This document shows positions 24,500 to 38,732 of a DNA stretch of 64,000 bases, in pieces. How positions within the stretch are numbered: position 1 is the stretch's first letter; each line of letters begins with the position of its first letter. Source of the DNA: Pseudomonas putida (lineage in GTDB: Bacteria > Pseudomonadota > Gammaproteobacteria > Pseudomonadales > Pseudomonadaceae). The notes under the pieces were generated by a model, which ran no database searches, had not been told where the DNA came from, and saw only the letters and a program-made list of their open reading frames with translations. The DNA lies in NCBI RefSeq assembly GCF_002906855.1, contig NZ_MINI01000028.1:1984001-2048000 (forward strand), read 5' to 3'. A program made the translations under genes and the position numbers.

Positions 24500-25414
24500 T
24501 TACTCGGATGCAAACGACGGTCGTTCCGCGAACCAAGCCACCGCCAACGCCTTGAACGCTTCAGCCGAAGGCGTCAGCGGATAGCGCTGGTCGTGGGCCA
24601 GGACGATGCTGTGGGTTGGCAGTTTTTCCTCGGTCGGGCGACAGACCAGCGCTTGTCCATCGTAACTGCGATCACCAAATGGCCGGGTGTAGATCAGCGC
24701 CACGCCAAAGCCATTGGCGACCAGGCTGCGCTGCAATTCGAAGGTACGCACACGGTGCACAACGGCGGGTGAAAGGTCGTAAAAGCTGAACAGGTCCAGC
24801 ACATGCTGCCAGCTTTGCGCCTGATCGGTGACCACCAGGGTGTATTCGGCCAGCGCCTTGAGGCTGACACGCGGCTCCTTGGCCAACGGGTGATCGGCCG
24901 CCAGCAGTACCTGAGCGGTCAGCTGGCACAGCTCGGTGGTTTGCGTATTCGGCGGCAAACCCAGGTCGTAGGTGATTGCCAATTCGATCGCCCCTTCACT
25001 GAGGCGCTTGCCCACGTAATCGAAGCTGCCATCGCGCATGTCGACGGTGACCCTTGGGCAGGACTCCTGCATCCGCCGCACGATTTGCGGCAGGCAGTAG
25101 GGCGCCAGGTCCTCAAAGCAGCCGACCACCAGTTCGCCGACGCACTCGCCGGCATTGGCGTGGATTTCGGCAAAGGTCTGAGCCTCTGCCAGCACGCGCC
25201 GGGCCTGGACCATGACGGTACGCCCGAACGGGGTCAGCGATATGCCCAGGCCCCGTTGGCGGATGAAAATCGCTTGCCCCAATACCTCCTCCAGCTCGGT
25301 GATGGCGGCCGAGATGGATGGTTGTGAAACATGAAGCTCCATGGCGGCAGTGGTCAGATTGCCGTGCTTGGCCGCTGCGAGTGCATAGCGAAGTTGTCGC
25401 AGGGTGAACTTCAT
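24500..25414 (-). CDS. LysR-family transcriptional regulator
   Basis: Protein of 304 residues. The N-terminal HTH is LRQLRYALAAAKHGNLTTAA followed by MELHVSQPSISAAITELEE. The effector domain follows from about residue 90. It is divergent from the ABC uptake operon (start 25517) with about 100 bases between, so it probably controls that operon. Its 3' end is about 200 bases upstream of pcaI on the same strand. Confidence 0.9.
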   Translation of the reverse strand: MKFTLRQLRYALAAAKHGNLTTAAMELHVSQPSISAAITELEEVLGQAIFIRQRGLGISLTPFGRTVMVQARRVLAEAQTFAEIHANAGECVGELVVGCFEDLAPYCLPQIVRRMQESCPRVTVDMRDGSFDYVGKRLSEGAIELAITYDLGLPPNTQTTELCQLTAQVLLAADHPLAKEPRVSLKALAEYTLVVTDQAQSWQHVLDLFSFYDLSPAVVHRVRTFELQRSLVANGFGVALIYTRPFGDRSYDGQALVCRPTEEKLPTHSIVLAHDQRYPLTPSAEAFKALAVAWFAERPSFASE

Positions 25415-25516
25415 AGGTTTTTCCGTTGTGATGCATCAGGACTTATTATTTTATCCTTTTTTTTTGTTGTGAAATATTTCTCCTGCGCAGTGATCATCAT
25501 GTTTGGGAGCGTCACA

Positions 25517-26485
25517 ATGACAATTACAAAGGCTCTGCTGACCACGACTCTTTCTTTCGGGCTGCTGGCGTCCGCTGGCGCCAGCCAGGCGGCCGGTTGG
25601 TGCGAGTCTGGCAAGCCGGTGAAATTCGCCGGTTTGAACTGGGAAAGCGGGATGCTGCTCACGGATGTGATGCAGTTCGTACTGAAAAATGGCTATGGCT
25701 GCGAAACCGACAGCCTGCCGGGCAACTCCATTTCCATGGAAAACGCCCTGAGCAGCAACGATATTCAGGTGTTTGCCGAAGAGTGGGTAGGGCGCAGCGA
25801 GGTCTGGAACAAGGCGGCGGCTGCCGGCAAGGTCGTCGGCGTCGGCTCGCCGGTGGTCGGCGCGGTCGAAGGCTGGTACGTACCGCGCTATGTGATCGAA
25901 GGCGATGCCAAGCGCAAGCTCGAAGCCAAGGCACCGAACCTCAAGAACATCGCCGACCTGGGCCAATACGCTCAGGTGTTCAAGGATCCGGAGGAACCGG
26001 ACAAGGGCCGCTTCTATAACTGCCCGGCTGGCTGGACCTGCGAGCTGGACAACAGCGAAATGCTCAAGCGCTACGGCCTGGAAAACACCTACACCAACTT
26101 CCGCCCGGGCACCGGCCCGGCACTGGATGCCGCCGTGCTGTCGAGCTACAAGCGTGGCGAGCCGATCCTCTTCTACTACTGGTCGCCAACCCCGCTGATG
26201 GGTCAGGCCGACCTGGTCAAGCTGGACGAGAAACCCGGCGTGGACAAGTCCGTGACCATCAAGGTGGGCGTATCGAAGACCTTCCACGAGCAAGCGCCGG
26301 AGCTGGTGGCGGTGCTGGAAAAGGTCAACCTGCCGATCGACCTGCTGAACCAGAACCTGGGGCGCATGAGCAAGGAGCGTATCGAGTCGCCAGAGCTGGC
26401 CAAGCTGTTCCTCAAGGAGCACCCCGAAGTCTGGCACAGCTGGGTCAGCGAAGACGCAGCCAAAAAGGTAGACGCGGCACTCTGA
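25517..26485 (+). CDS. hutX: ABC transporter substrate-binding protein (OpuAC/HutX type)
   Basis: Periplasmic binding protein of 322 residues. A signal peptide ends at GASQAAG (about residue 25). The body has the betaine/histidine-binding features GWYVPRYVIEGDAKRK and two Trp-containing stretches (LNWESGM, EEWVGRSEVW, FYYWSPTP). ATG 25517 lies at the expected distance before the signal peptide; the frame upstream is non-coding. It heads an operon matching hutXWVH of Sinorhizobium, a histidine/proline/betaine importer, and a similar cluster in P. aeruginosa. Specificity is inferred. Confidence 0.82.
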   Translation: MTITKALLTTTLSFGLLASAGASQAAGWCESGKPVKFAGLNWESGMLLTDVMQFVLKNGYGCETDSLPGNSISMENALSSNDIQVFAEEWVGRSEVWNKAAAAGKVVGVGSPVVGAVEGWYVPRYVIEGDAKRKLEAKAPNLKNIADLGQYAQVFKDPEEPDKGRFYNCPAGWTCELDNSEMLKRYGLENTYTNFRPGTGPALDAAVLSSYKRGEPILFYYWSPTPLMGQADLVKLDEKPGVDKSVTIKVGVSKTFHEQAPELVAVLEKVNLPIDLLNQNLGRMSKERIESPELAKLFLKEHPEVWHSWVSEDAAKKVDAAL

Positions 26486-26560
26486 GGGTGTGAGCGGGTC
26501 CGGCGGCTGCCGGGCACGCCATACAGCAGTCCGCTTCAAGCACTTGCTCGAGAGAACTTC

Positions 26561-27412
26561 ATGTTTCCCAAGAACTTTACGTTTTCCATTGCCGACTGGG
26601 TCAATGGTTGGGTCGACGCATTGGTCACCAACTACGGTGACGTGTTCCGGCACATTTCCGACACCCTGCTGTGGGCCATCGTCAACCTAGAAGGCCTGCT
26701 GCGCGCAACCCCCTGGTGGCTGATGCTGGCTGTCGTCGGTGGTATTGCCTGGCACGCCACCCGCAAGATCGTACCCACGGCGGTGATCGTCGGCTTGCTG
26801 TTCCTGGTCGGGGCGGTAGGGCTCTGGGACAAGCTGATGCAGACCCTGGCACTGATGCTGGTGGCCACGCTGATATCGGTGCTGGTCGGGATTCCGCTGG
26901 GCATCCTGTCGGCGCGCAACGATCGCCTGCGGGCGGTGTTGATGCCGCTGCTCGACATCATGCAGACCATGCCCAGCTTCGTGTACCTGATTCCGGTGCT
27001 GATGCTGTTCGGCCTGGGCAAGGTGCCGGCGATCTTTGCCACCGTCATCTATGCTGCGCCGCCGCTGATTCGCCTGACCGACCTGGGCATTCGCCAGGTG
27101 GACGGCGAGGTCATGGAGGCGATCAATGCCTTTGGTGCCAATCGCCTGCAACAACTGTTCGGCGTGCAGCTGCCACTGGCGTTGCCGAGCATCATGGCCG
27201 GTATCAACCAGACCACCATGATGGCCCTGTCGATGGTGGTCATCGCCTCGATGATCGGTGCCCGTGGCCTGGGTGAAGACGTGCTGGTCGGCATCCAGAC
27301 CCTGAACGTGGGCCGCGGCCTCGAAGCGGGCCTGGCCATCGTGATTCTGGCGGTTGTGATCGACCGCATTACCCAGGCCTATGGCCGGCCACGGCATGGG
27401 GTGGGCAAATGA
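26561..27412 (+). CDS. hutW: ABC transporter permease (HutW/ProW type)
   Basis: Inner-membrane permease of 283 residues with about six membrane segments. The EAA coupling motif is EVMEAINAFGANRLQQLFGVQLPLALP around residues 184-210. It lies 75 bases after the binding protein gene and overlaps the ATPase gene by ATGA. Confidence 0.87.
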   Translation: MFPKNFTFSIADWVNGWVDALVTNYGDVFRHISDTLLWAIVNLEGLLRATPWWLMLAVVGGIAWHATRKIVPTAVIVGLLFLVGAVGLWDKLMQTLALMLVATLISVLVGIPLGILSARNDRLRAVLMPLLDIMQTMPSFVYLIPVLMLFGLGKVPAIFATVIYAAPPLIRLTDLGIRQVDGEVMEAINAFGANRLQQLFGVQLPLALPSIMAGINQTTMMALSMVVIASMIGARGLGEDVLVGIQTLNVGRGLEAGLAIVILAVVIDRITQAYGRPRHGVGK

Positions 27413-28242
27413 GCGCCAAGCAGATGATGAACAAGATCGAAGTCAAGAACGTCTACAAGATTTTCGGGGCGCGCGCCGAGGATGCCCTGAAGCTGATCCG
27501 CGAGAAAAAACCCAAGGATCAGGTGCTGGCCGAAACCGGCTGCGTGGTCGGGGTCAACGACCTTTCGTTGTCCATCGGCAGCGGTGAGATCTTCGTGATC
27601 ATGGGCCTGTCGGGCTCGGGCAAGTCGACCTTGGTGCGTCACTTCAACCGCCTGATCGATCCGACCAGCGGCGAGATCCTGGTCGATGGCGAAGACATCC
27701 TGCAGTACGACATGAACGCCCTGCGCGAATTCCGCCGGCACAAGATCAGCATGGTGTTCCAGAGCTTCGGCCTGTTGCCGCACCGCACCGTGCTGGACAA
27801 CGTCGCCTATGGCTTGAAAGTCCGTGGCGAGAGCAAGGCCACCTGCACCGAGCGCGCCCTGCACTGGATCGCCACCGTGGGCCTCAAGGGTTACGAAAAA
27901 TCGTACCCGCACCAGTTGTCGGGCGGCATGCGCCAGCGCGTTGGCCTCGCCCGCGCCCTGGCGGCCGACACCGACATCATCCTGATGGACGAAGCCTTCA
28001 GTGCGCTCGACCCGTTGATCCGCGCCGAAATGCAGGACCAGTTGCTGGAACTGCAAAAGACCCTGCACAAGACCATCGTCTTCATCACCCACGACCTGGA
28101 CGAAGCGGTGCGCATCGGCAACCGAATCGCCATTCTCAAGGACGGTCGCCTGATCCAGGTCGGCACGCCGAAGGAAATCCTCTACCAGCCTGCGGACGAC
28201 TACGTCGATCGATTCGTGCAGCGCCGCGTAGCTTCGCATTAA
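27409..28242 (+). CDS. hutV: ABC transporter ATP-binding protein (HutV/ProV type)
   Basis: ATPase of 277 residues. Walker A is GLSGSGKST, the Q loop is MVFQSFGLLPH, the signature is LSGGMRQR and Walker B is IILMDEAFSALDP. The N-terminal insertion (residues 20-45) is typical of the ProV/HutV branch. No CBS domains follow, unlike ProV. It is the third gene of the operon, followed 13 bases later by the lyase-like gene. Confidence 0.9.
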   Translation: MSAKQMMNKIEVKNVYKIFGARAEDALKLIREKKPKDQVLAETGCVVGVNDLSLSIGSGEIFVIMGLSGSGKSTLVRHFNRLIDPTSGEILVDGEDILQYDMNALREFRRHKISMVFQSFGLLPHRTVLDNVAYGLKVRGESKATCTERALHWIATVGLKGYEKSYPHQLSGGMRQRVGLARALAADTDIILMDEAFSALDPLIRAEMQDQLLELQKTLHKTIVFITHDLDEAVRIGNRIAILKDGRLIQVGTPKEILYQPADDYVDRFVQRRVASH

Positions 28243-28254
28243 GGAACCGCGTGT

Positions 28255-29778
28255 ATGTCGTTTGCCGAAAAAATCATCATCGCCGATACCCCCGTTCGCT
28301 GGCAGGACGTGGTGGCCGTAGCGCGGCACGGGGCAAAGCTTGAGCTGGCGCCATCGGCCTGGGCGCGGATCGACAACGCCCAGGCGATCGTCCAGCGCAT
28401 TGTTGCCAGTGGCGAACGCGCCTATGGCGTCAACACCGGGCTGGGCGCCTTGTGCAATGTCTCGCTGCAGGACGAACAACTCAGCCAGCTGTCGCGCAAT
28501 ACCTTGCTCAGTCATGCCTGCGGCGTGGGGGCCGCGCTGTCGGACGAACAGACCCGGGCGATCATCTGCGCGGCGATCATCAATTTCTGCCAGGGCCGAT
28601 CCGGCCTTCAGCGCAAGGTGGTCGAGGCGCTGCTGACCCTGCTCAACCGGCACATCACGCCGCAGGTGCCGAAGCAGGGGTCGGTGGGCTACCTGACCCA
28701 CATGGCCCATATCAGCATCAGCTTGCTGGGTGTCGGCCAAGTCAGCTATCGCGGCGAGATCATGCCGGCGCAGCAAGCCCTGGACGAGGTTGGCCTGGCA
28801 CCGGTCAAGCTGGGTGCCAAGGACGGGCTGTGCCTGGTCAACGGCACCCCGTGCATGACCGGCCTGAGCTGCCTGTCCCTGGACGACGCCACGCGCTTGA
28901 GCCAGTGGGCGGACGTGATCGGCGCCATGAGCTTCGAGGCCCTGCGTGGCCAGCTCGATGCCTTCGACCCTGAAATCATCGCGATGAAACCGCACCCCGG
29001 CATGCAGCGCGTGGGCAGCAACTTGCGGCGCCTGCTCGACGGCAGTGAAATCATTGCCAGCAGCCATGGCATTCGCACCCAGGACGCCTTGAGCATTCGC
29101 TCGATTCCGCAGGTTCATGGCGCCGCGCGTGATCAGTTGGCACACGCGGCGCGGCAGATCGAAACCGAGCTCAACTCGACGACCGACAACCCGATGTTGC
29201 TGGGTACACCCGCGTCGTACCGGGTGGTGTCCCAGGCCAATCCCCACGGCCAGTCGGTGGCCATGGCGGCCGACTTGCTGGCCATCGCGGTGGCCGAGAT
29301 CGGGGCGATTGCCGAGCGTCGCCTGGATCGCCTGATCAACCCGTTGGTCAGCGGCTTGCCGGCGTTCCTGGTCAGCCAGCCGGGGGTGAATTCGGGCATG
29401 ATGATCGTCCAGTACGTGGCCGCGTCACTGTGTGCGGAAAACCGCCAGTTGGCTCAACCGGCCGTTATCGACAACTACGTCACCTCCGGCCTGCAGGAGG
29501 ATCACCTGAGCATGGGCACCAATGCCGGCTTGAAGCTGCACCGCGCCCTGGAGAATTGCACGCAGATCCTCGCCATCGAATACCTGTTGGCGGCCCAGGC
29601 ATTCGAGTTCCTCAAGGAGCAGCGCTTCGGCGCCGGTACCGGGGTTGCCTGGCGGTTGTTGCGCGAACGGGTCCCCGCTTATGCCCAGGACCGTTGGCTG
29701 GCCCCGGACATCGAAAGCAGTGCAGCGCTGTTGAAAGACCCCGGCCTGCTTGGCTCAGCATTCCCCGACTTGCTATGA
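28255..29778 (+). CDS. Histidine ammonia-lyase homologue lacking the MIO triad
   Basis: Protein of 507 residues with the HAL/PAL fold. The catalytic Tyr57 region (AYGVNTGLGALCN), the LVNGT region near 194-198 and the Glu-containing MMIVQYVAASLCAEN helix are present. In true lyases GSVG is followed by Ala-Ser-Gly, which cyclises to the MIO cofactor; here GSVG at 142-145 is followed directly by YLTHMAH, a three-residue deletion removing the triad. QDPYS(L/I)R is also changed to QDALSIR, losing a tyrosine. MIO-dependent deamination is therefore unlikely. It is the last gene of the transporter operon, where HutH2 lies in Sinorhizobium. Confidence 0.85.
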   Translation: MSFAEKIIIADTPVRWQDVVAVARHGAKLELAPSAWARIDNAQAIVQRIVASGERAYGVNTGLGALCNVSLQDEQLSQLSRNTLLSHACGVGAALSDEQTRAIICAAIINFCQGRSGLQRKVVEALLTLLNRHITPQVPKQGSVGYLTHMAHISISLLGVGQVSYRGEIMPAQQALDEVGLAPVKLGAKDGLCLVNGTPCMTGLSCLSLDDATRLSQWADVIGAMSFEALRGQLDAFDPEIIAMKPHPGMQRVGSNLRRLLDGSEIIASSHGIRTQDALSIRSIPQVHGAARDQLAHAARQIETELNSTTDNPMLLGTPASYRVVSQANPHGQSVAMAADLLAIAVAEIGAIAERRLDRLINPLVSGLPAFLVSQPGVNSGMMIVQYVAASLCAENRQLAQPAVIDNYVTSGLQEDHLSMGTNAGLKLHRALENCTQILAIEYLLAAQAFEFLKEQRFGAGTGVAWRLLRERVPAYAQDRWLAPDIESSAALLKDPGLLGSAFPDLL

Positions 29779-29813
29779 CCACAAGCGGCGCGCTCATGGA
29801 GTCGGCTCTCGTC

Positions 29814-30998
29814 TCAGAGCACTTCGAACAGGCCGGCGGCGCCCATGCCACCGCCCACGCACATGGTCACCACCACGTAGCGCACCCCGCGGCGTTTGCC
29901 TTCGAGCAAGGCATGCCCGACCATCCGTGCGCCGCTCATGCCGTAGGGGTGGCCGATGGCGATGGCGCCGCCGTTGACGTTCAGCCGCATCGGGTCGATG
30001 CCCAGCGTGTCCCGGCAGTACAGCACCTGGCAGGCGAAGGCTTCGTTGAGTTCCCACAGGCCGATGTCGTCTACCTTCAACCCATGCTCCTTGAGCAGGC
30101 GCGGCACGGCGTACACCGGGCCGATGCCCATTTCCTCCGGGGCCAGGCCGGCCACCGCGATGCCCCGGTACAGGCCAATGGGCTGCAGGTTGCGTTGCTC
30201 GGCCAGGCGCGCGTCCATCAGCACGCAGGCACTGGCGCCGTCGGACAGCTGGCTGGCGTTGCCCGCAGTGATGCAGCCGCCTTCGAGCACCGGCTTCAAG
30301 CCGGTCAGGTCTTCCAGGCGGGTCTGGGGGCGATTGCCTTCGTCCTGGGCCAGGATCACCTCGCGGTAGCTGACCTCGCCGGTCTGCTTGTCCTTGATCA
30401 GTTGCTGGGCGGTCACCGGCACGATCTCGGCCTCGAACAACCCGTCGCGTTGGGCAAGGGCGGTGCGCAGCTGCGACTGCAGGGCGTAGGCGTCCTGGGC
30501 GTCACGGCTGATGCCGTAGCGCCTGGCCACATGCTCGGCGGTCTGCAGCATCGGCATGTAGGCATGGGGCACGCGCTGGATCACGTTGCTGTCCTGCTCG
30601 CCTAGCGCCCATTCCAGATTGCGCGCCTGCACCGCACTGATGTTTTCCTGGCCGGCGCCGATGGTCGCCTGCATGCCATCGACGATGATCTGCTTGGCAG
30701 CCGTGGCGATCGCCATCAGCCCGGAGGCGCACTGACGGTCCAGGGTCTGGCCGCTGACCGACACCGGCAGGCCGGCGGCCAGTGCACTCATGCGGCCCAG
30801 ATTCCAGCCGGCGGTGCCGGAGGGCATCGCGGTGCCCATCACCAGGTCCTCGATTTCGTCCGCCTCGATGCCGGCGCGGGCCACCGCCGCCTGGATGGCG
30901 TACGCGGCCAGGCTCGGCGAGCGGGTGTTGTTCAGCGCGCCGCGAAAAGCCTTGCCGATCGGGGTGCGGGCGGTGGACAGAATGACAGCTTCTTTCAT
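29814..30998 (-). CDS. Thiolase (acetyl-CoA acyltransferase)
   Basis: Enzyme of 394 residues that cleaves 3-oxoacyl-CoA. The nucleophile is Cys90 in [11 protein letters not shown], the histidine is in [16 protein letters not shown] and the second cysteine is in [15 protein letters not shown] 30998 follows AAGGAGCATC. It is the third gene of a minus-strand fatty acid beta-oxidation set; the gap to the FadB-like gene is 35 bases. Confidence 0.93.
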   Translation of the reverse strand: MKEAVILSTARTPIGKAFRGALNNTRSPSLAAYAIQAAVARAGIEADEIEDLVMGTAMPSGTAGWNLGRMSALAAGLPVSVSGQTLDRQCASGLMAIATAAKQIIVDGMQATIGAGQENISAVQARNLEWALGEQDSNVIQRVPHAYMPMLQTAEHVARRYGISRDAQDAYALQSQLRTALAQRDGLFEAEIVPVTAQQLIKDKQTGEVSYREVILAQDEGNRPQTRLEDLTGLKPVLEGGCITAGNASQLSDGASACVLMDARLAEQRNLQPIGLYRGIAVAGLAPEEMGIGPVYAVPRLLKEHGLKVDDIGLWELNEAFACQVLYCRDTLGIDPMRLNVNGGAIAIGHPYGMSGARMVGHALLEGKRRGVRYVVVTMCVGGGMGAAGLFEVL

Positions 30999-31033
30999 GG
31001 TCGATGCTCCTTGAAAACCCTGGGGTGAACCGT

Positions 31034-33136
<2,103 letters not shown>

Positions 33137-33292
33137 GGGCGGGAACCTTCTTGTTATTGGGCCGGGGCAGGCGTCGTGCACCTCGCCCTGGCCAGGACGG
33201 ATGGAAAAACCAGGTGGCGGCCCGGAGCGCGTGCCGCCACCCGAAAAACCGCGGCCCGGAGGGTGCAGGCCGTGGTAACCAGCGCGGGTGCA

Positions 33293-35080
<1,788 letters not shown>

Positions 35081-35191
35081 GCCGAACTCCTGTCTGGGTG
35101 GACTCGGCATGTTGTAGCAGGCAGGCTTCGGCGCCGCGTCCACCCCCCGGGTGGAATGGCGGGTGGAATCGTCGTCGGGGCCAGGTGGAGG

Positions 35192-37840
35192 TCAGCCCAG
35201 CAGTTGCAGTTCGTGCGCCGAACACAGGGCGCTGTCGCGGTCGGCTACGTCGAGCTTGCGGAACAGGTTGTTGATGTGGGTCTTGACCGTGCTCAGGCTG
35301 ATGAACATAGCCTCGGCGATCTGCCCGTTGTTCTGCCCGCGGGCCATGCGCTGCAGCACTTCCAGCTCACGGCGCGAGAGCGGCACGATCAGCGCGCTTG
35401 CGGCGTGCTCCTTGCTGGCCAGCAGGGGCCGGAACAGAGCATTGAGCTGCTCGCGCGAAGGCGTCGGGGCCTTCAGGCCCAGGCGCTCGCGCACGCTCGG
35501 TAGCAGCAGTTGACGCAGGGCCTCGAGGCACGCATCGCCCTCGTACTGCAGCAGTTGCCCGAAGCCGTGCGCGCAAGCAAGTTGCAGCGCCTGGTCGAGG
35601 CTGCGCAGGGCGTGGTCATGGTCATGCTGCAGCGCGGCATCCAGCAACAGCGCGTCGAGCAGCAGGCGGCGGTTGCCTTGCGCCTGGGCCTGGGCTTGCA
35701 GGTTTTGCTGGATCTGCCGGGCCTTGTCGCGCTGGCCAAGGTGGCGTTGCATCCAGGCATAGGCGAGCCACTCTTCGGGCAACCGTTGTTCGCCATACTG
35801 GCGTCGGCACCAGTGCCACTGATCGAGCCAGTCGGGCAGGTAGTCCTGGTCGTTGTCGCGCAGGGCCAGGCGCGCCAGCCAAGCCCCGGCCGTGCGGTAG
35901 AGGGTGAACAGGCGGTACTGCCGGGTCAGCCGGCGCACCTCGGTCCAGCGTGCCTTGGCCTGGGCTGTTTCACCCAACGCCCAGTGCAGGCATGCCTGGT
36001 GGTGGAACACCCAGGGCAGCGCGGCGCTGTGGGGGAAGCCCAGGGCCAGCACTTCGGCCTGGGCCAGCGCCTGGCGCGCCTGGGCCAGCCGGTTGCCCTG
36101 CAGCAGCGCGAGACCCTGGCCCAGGTGGCGGAACAGTTCATAGAAACGCCCCGAGCTGCCGGTGTCGGGCTGGTCGGCCATGCCTTGCAGGCGTGCCCAG
36201 GCCGCGTCGCTTGCGCCCTGGGCCAATTCGATCTGGGCCAGCAGCAGTTGCAGCAGGTTGGTGTAGCCATTCAGGCCGAAGCCCTGCAGTTCGCACAGGG
36301 CGCGGCTGCCTTCGGCGTGAGCCTGTTGCAACTGGCCGAGCGCGGCCAGGCAGTTGGCGCGGTCGAAATACAGTACCGAGCGCGCCGCGTTGTGCTGGGG
36401 AAACCCTTGCAGTGCCCGCGCCGTCAGGGTCAGGGCGTGCTCCAGGTTGCCGCCCAGGTAGGCCAGGCGGCTGCGCAGGAACATCACCGTCTGCTGCACC
36501 CGCTCGGGGTTGCGCGGCACCCCCTGGCGGCGCTGCAGAGCATAGAGCTGGTGCAGGCATTGGCAGGCCTGGGCGATATCGTTGGTGACCATCACGGTGG
36601 AGGCTTCGGTCACCGCCAGGGTGAAGCTGTCGTTGCCGCCGTGGCCGGCGACCTCGTCGAGCACATCGACCAGGGTGTTGACCTTGCCCTCGCGCAGCAG
36701 CTCGAAACCATGCCGGTCGACGATGCTCAGCACCGCGTCCAGGTCGCGGGCGCGACCGAACTGGTAGATCGCCTCGGTGAAGCGGCGTTGGGCCAGCAGC
36801 CAGTGGGCCGCCTGGCGATGCAATTGGCGCAGCTGCTGGGGGGCGCGTTGCTCCAGACGCTGGTAGAGGCCGTTGCGCAGGGCCGGGTGGTAGCGGTACT
36901 CGGCGTGGCTGCCCTGGGGCACCTCGATGATCAGGTCCAGGCGTTGCAGCTGGCGCAGCGCGGCAGGGACATCGGCGTTGACGGCCAGCTCGCTGGCAAG
37001 GCCGGCATCGAACACCTGGGCCACGGCGGTGTGTTCGAGGAACGTGCGTAATGGCAAGGGCAGCTGCTGCAGGCGTTCTTCTTCGAGAAACTGCCGGGCA
37101 TGGGCATAGGCCTGGCGGGTAATCGGACGCAGGTCGGCGGGCGCCTCGCCGGTGCTGTGCAGCGCCTTGCGGTAAGCCTCAAGCCAGAACAGCACGCCAC
37201 TGGGCCAGCCTTCGCTGCCAGCGCGCAGTTGATAGAGGGCATCGCTGCCCAGGTTGACCTCACGGGCGCGCGCCAGCTGGTGCGTTTCTTCGCTGTCCAG
37301 GGCCAGGTCGCGGGCGCCCAGCACGCTAAGCCGGCCATCGCGGCGCAGGTGGGCCAGGGGCAGGGCGGGTGGGCCTTCGCTGGCGGCGACCAGGCGCAGC
37401 CCAGGCGGCGGGTAGTGTAACAGCGTGTCCAGGTACTGCCAGGCGGATGCGGCGGTGAGCAGGTGCAATTCGTCGAGCAGCAGCGTCAACGGGTGTTGCC
37501 GGGCTTCCAGGTCGGCCAGGATCAGGCTCCACAGTTGCTCGGCAGAGAGCGTGTCGCGTTGCTCGGCGGGCAATTGCAACGCCGCGTGCAGGTGCAGCAG
37601 CAGTGCCAGTGGCTGGTTCTCGGCGCGGGTCAGGCGTAGCCAGGCCCAGGGCGTGGACAACTGGCGGGTGAACTGGCCGAGCAGGGTGCTCTTGCCATAT
37701 CCCAGCGGTGCTTGCAGGAGCACCACGCCGCCCTCGTCCAGGGCTGCGGCCAGTTGTTAAAGCAGCCGCGCACGCACCAGACCCTTCGCCGGCTCGGCAG
37801 GCGGGCGCAACTGGTTCGGTTTGAGCGCAGGAGGATGCAT
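35192..37840 (-). pseudogene. MalT-type LuxR regulator interrupted by an early stop codon
   Basis: Large ATP-dependent regulator. Translation from ATG 37840 (MHPPALKPNQLRPPAEPAKG) reads 27 codons and meets TAA at 37757-37759; the frame then continues unbroken, QLAAALDEGGVVLLQAPLGY with Walker A GYGKST, through TPR-like repeats to the LuxR HTH (SRRELEVLQRMARGQNNGQI, near the C-terminus, ending at 35192). CAA to TAA or GAA to TAA would explain it. Translation might restart at GTG 37726, giving an 844-residue protein that keeps Walker A. The gene is upstream of the acyl-CoA dehydrogenase on the same strand and probably regulated it. Confidence 0.8.
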
Positions 37841-37897
37841 GGCGGGCAGGTTCCATCGGTTCGGCCAGACATCCTAGCCGAGCCCGCCACCCGCGCG

Positions 37898-38530
37898 GGC
37901 AAATTTTGCAGAGGGAACGTGCCGCTGTCGGTAAACGGCGTGGCCCAGGCCCAAGCGTTGAGCCAGGTGCTGGCACCGGTGCACTTCGACCGCGCTGTAT
38001 GCTCGGGCTACCCGCGTACCCGGCAGACCCTCGACCAGTTGCTGAGCGGCCGCGCCCTGGCAGTGGAGGAGCGCGCCGCGCTGCGCGAGATCCGCGCCGG
38101 CCGCCTGCGGGAAATCCCCCGCGAATGCCTGCACCGCGAGGTGGCCCAGGCCTATCAGCTTGCCGACCGCCCCGAGGCGACCTTCTTGCGCGGCGAGTCG
38201 TGGCTGGCGTTCCAGCAACGCGTACTGGGCAGCTTCCAGCAATTGCTCGAAGAACCGGACTGGAACGCGCTGCTGCTGGTCAGCCACGACGCGGTCAACC
38301 GCATTCTCCTGGCCTGGGCCTGCGGCGCCGGGCTCGGCGCCCTGGCGGCCTTCGAGCAGGACCCGGCCTGCCTGAACATCGTCGACATCGATATGGCCGG
38401 CCCGCAAGTGCTGCGCACCTACATCCGCACCCTCAACTACTCAGCGTACGACCCAGGCAAGACAACCATCGACCAGACCGTTATGGCGCAGGTGCATGCC
38501 TCCATCGACCCACGCCGCCTGCACGCCTGA
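37898..38530 (+). pseudogene. Histidine phosphatase family gene lacking its catalytic N-terminus
   Basis: The frame reads GKFCRGNVPLSVNGVAQAQA, then HFDRAVCSGYPRTRQTLDQL and LLLVSHDAVNRI, which is the phosphoglycerate-mutase-like fold from just after the RHG motif to the end. The RHG phospho-accepting histidine and roughly 25 residues before it are absent, and no matching frame is seen upstream. A possible GTG start at 37919 with GAGGG close by would give 203 residues. Without the nucleophile the product cannot be a phosphatase. The broken regulator gene lies immediately upstream in the opposite direction. Confidence 0.7.
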
Positions 38531-38555
38531 GCGGATTACTGAGCCAGTGCCAGCG

Positions 38556-38581
38556 GCACCCCGGCGGGCAAACCGGGGTGC
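38556..38581. terminator. Hairpin after the phosphatase fragment
   Basis: GCACCCCGG and CCGGGGTGC form a 9-bp stem around CGGGCAAA. It lies 25 bases after the stop at 38530 and before the MFS gene. There is no U-run. Confidence 0.55.
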
Positions 38582-38732
38582 TGTCATGAACTGAAAAACC
38601 GTTGTCGTCCGATGATAAGCGGCCCCTTGCACAACGGCCTACATTGCCCTTCTACACGAAAGTTTCTGTACAGCTACGCCCGATAGCCTGCACGCAATAA
38701 CAACAAAAAACCCAGATATCCGAGGAGGCAGC

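Noticed and set aside
27379..29247. 622-residue open frame antisense to the ABC ATPase and lyase-like genes
   Set aside because: Low-complexity antisense frame; the plus-strand genes have clear motifs throughout.
35510..37051. 513-residue open frame on the plus strand
   Set aside because: It is the complement of the MalT-type regulator, whose HTH and Walker motifs are on the minus strand.
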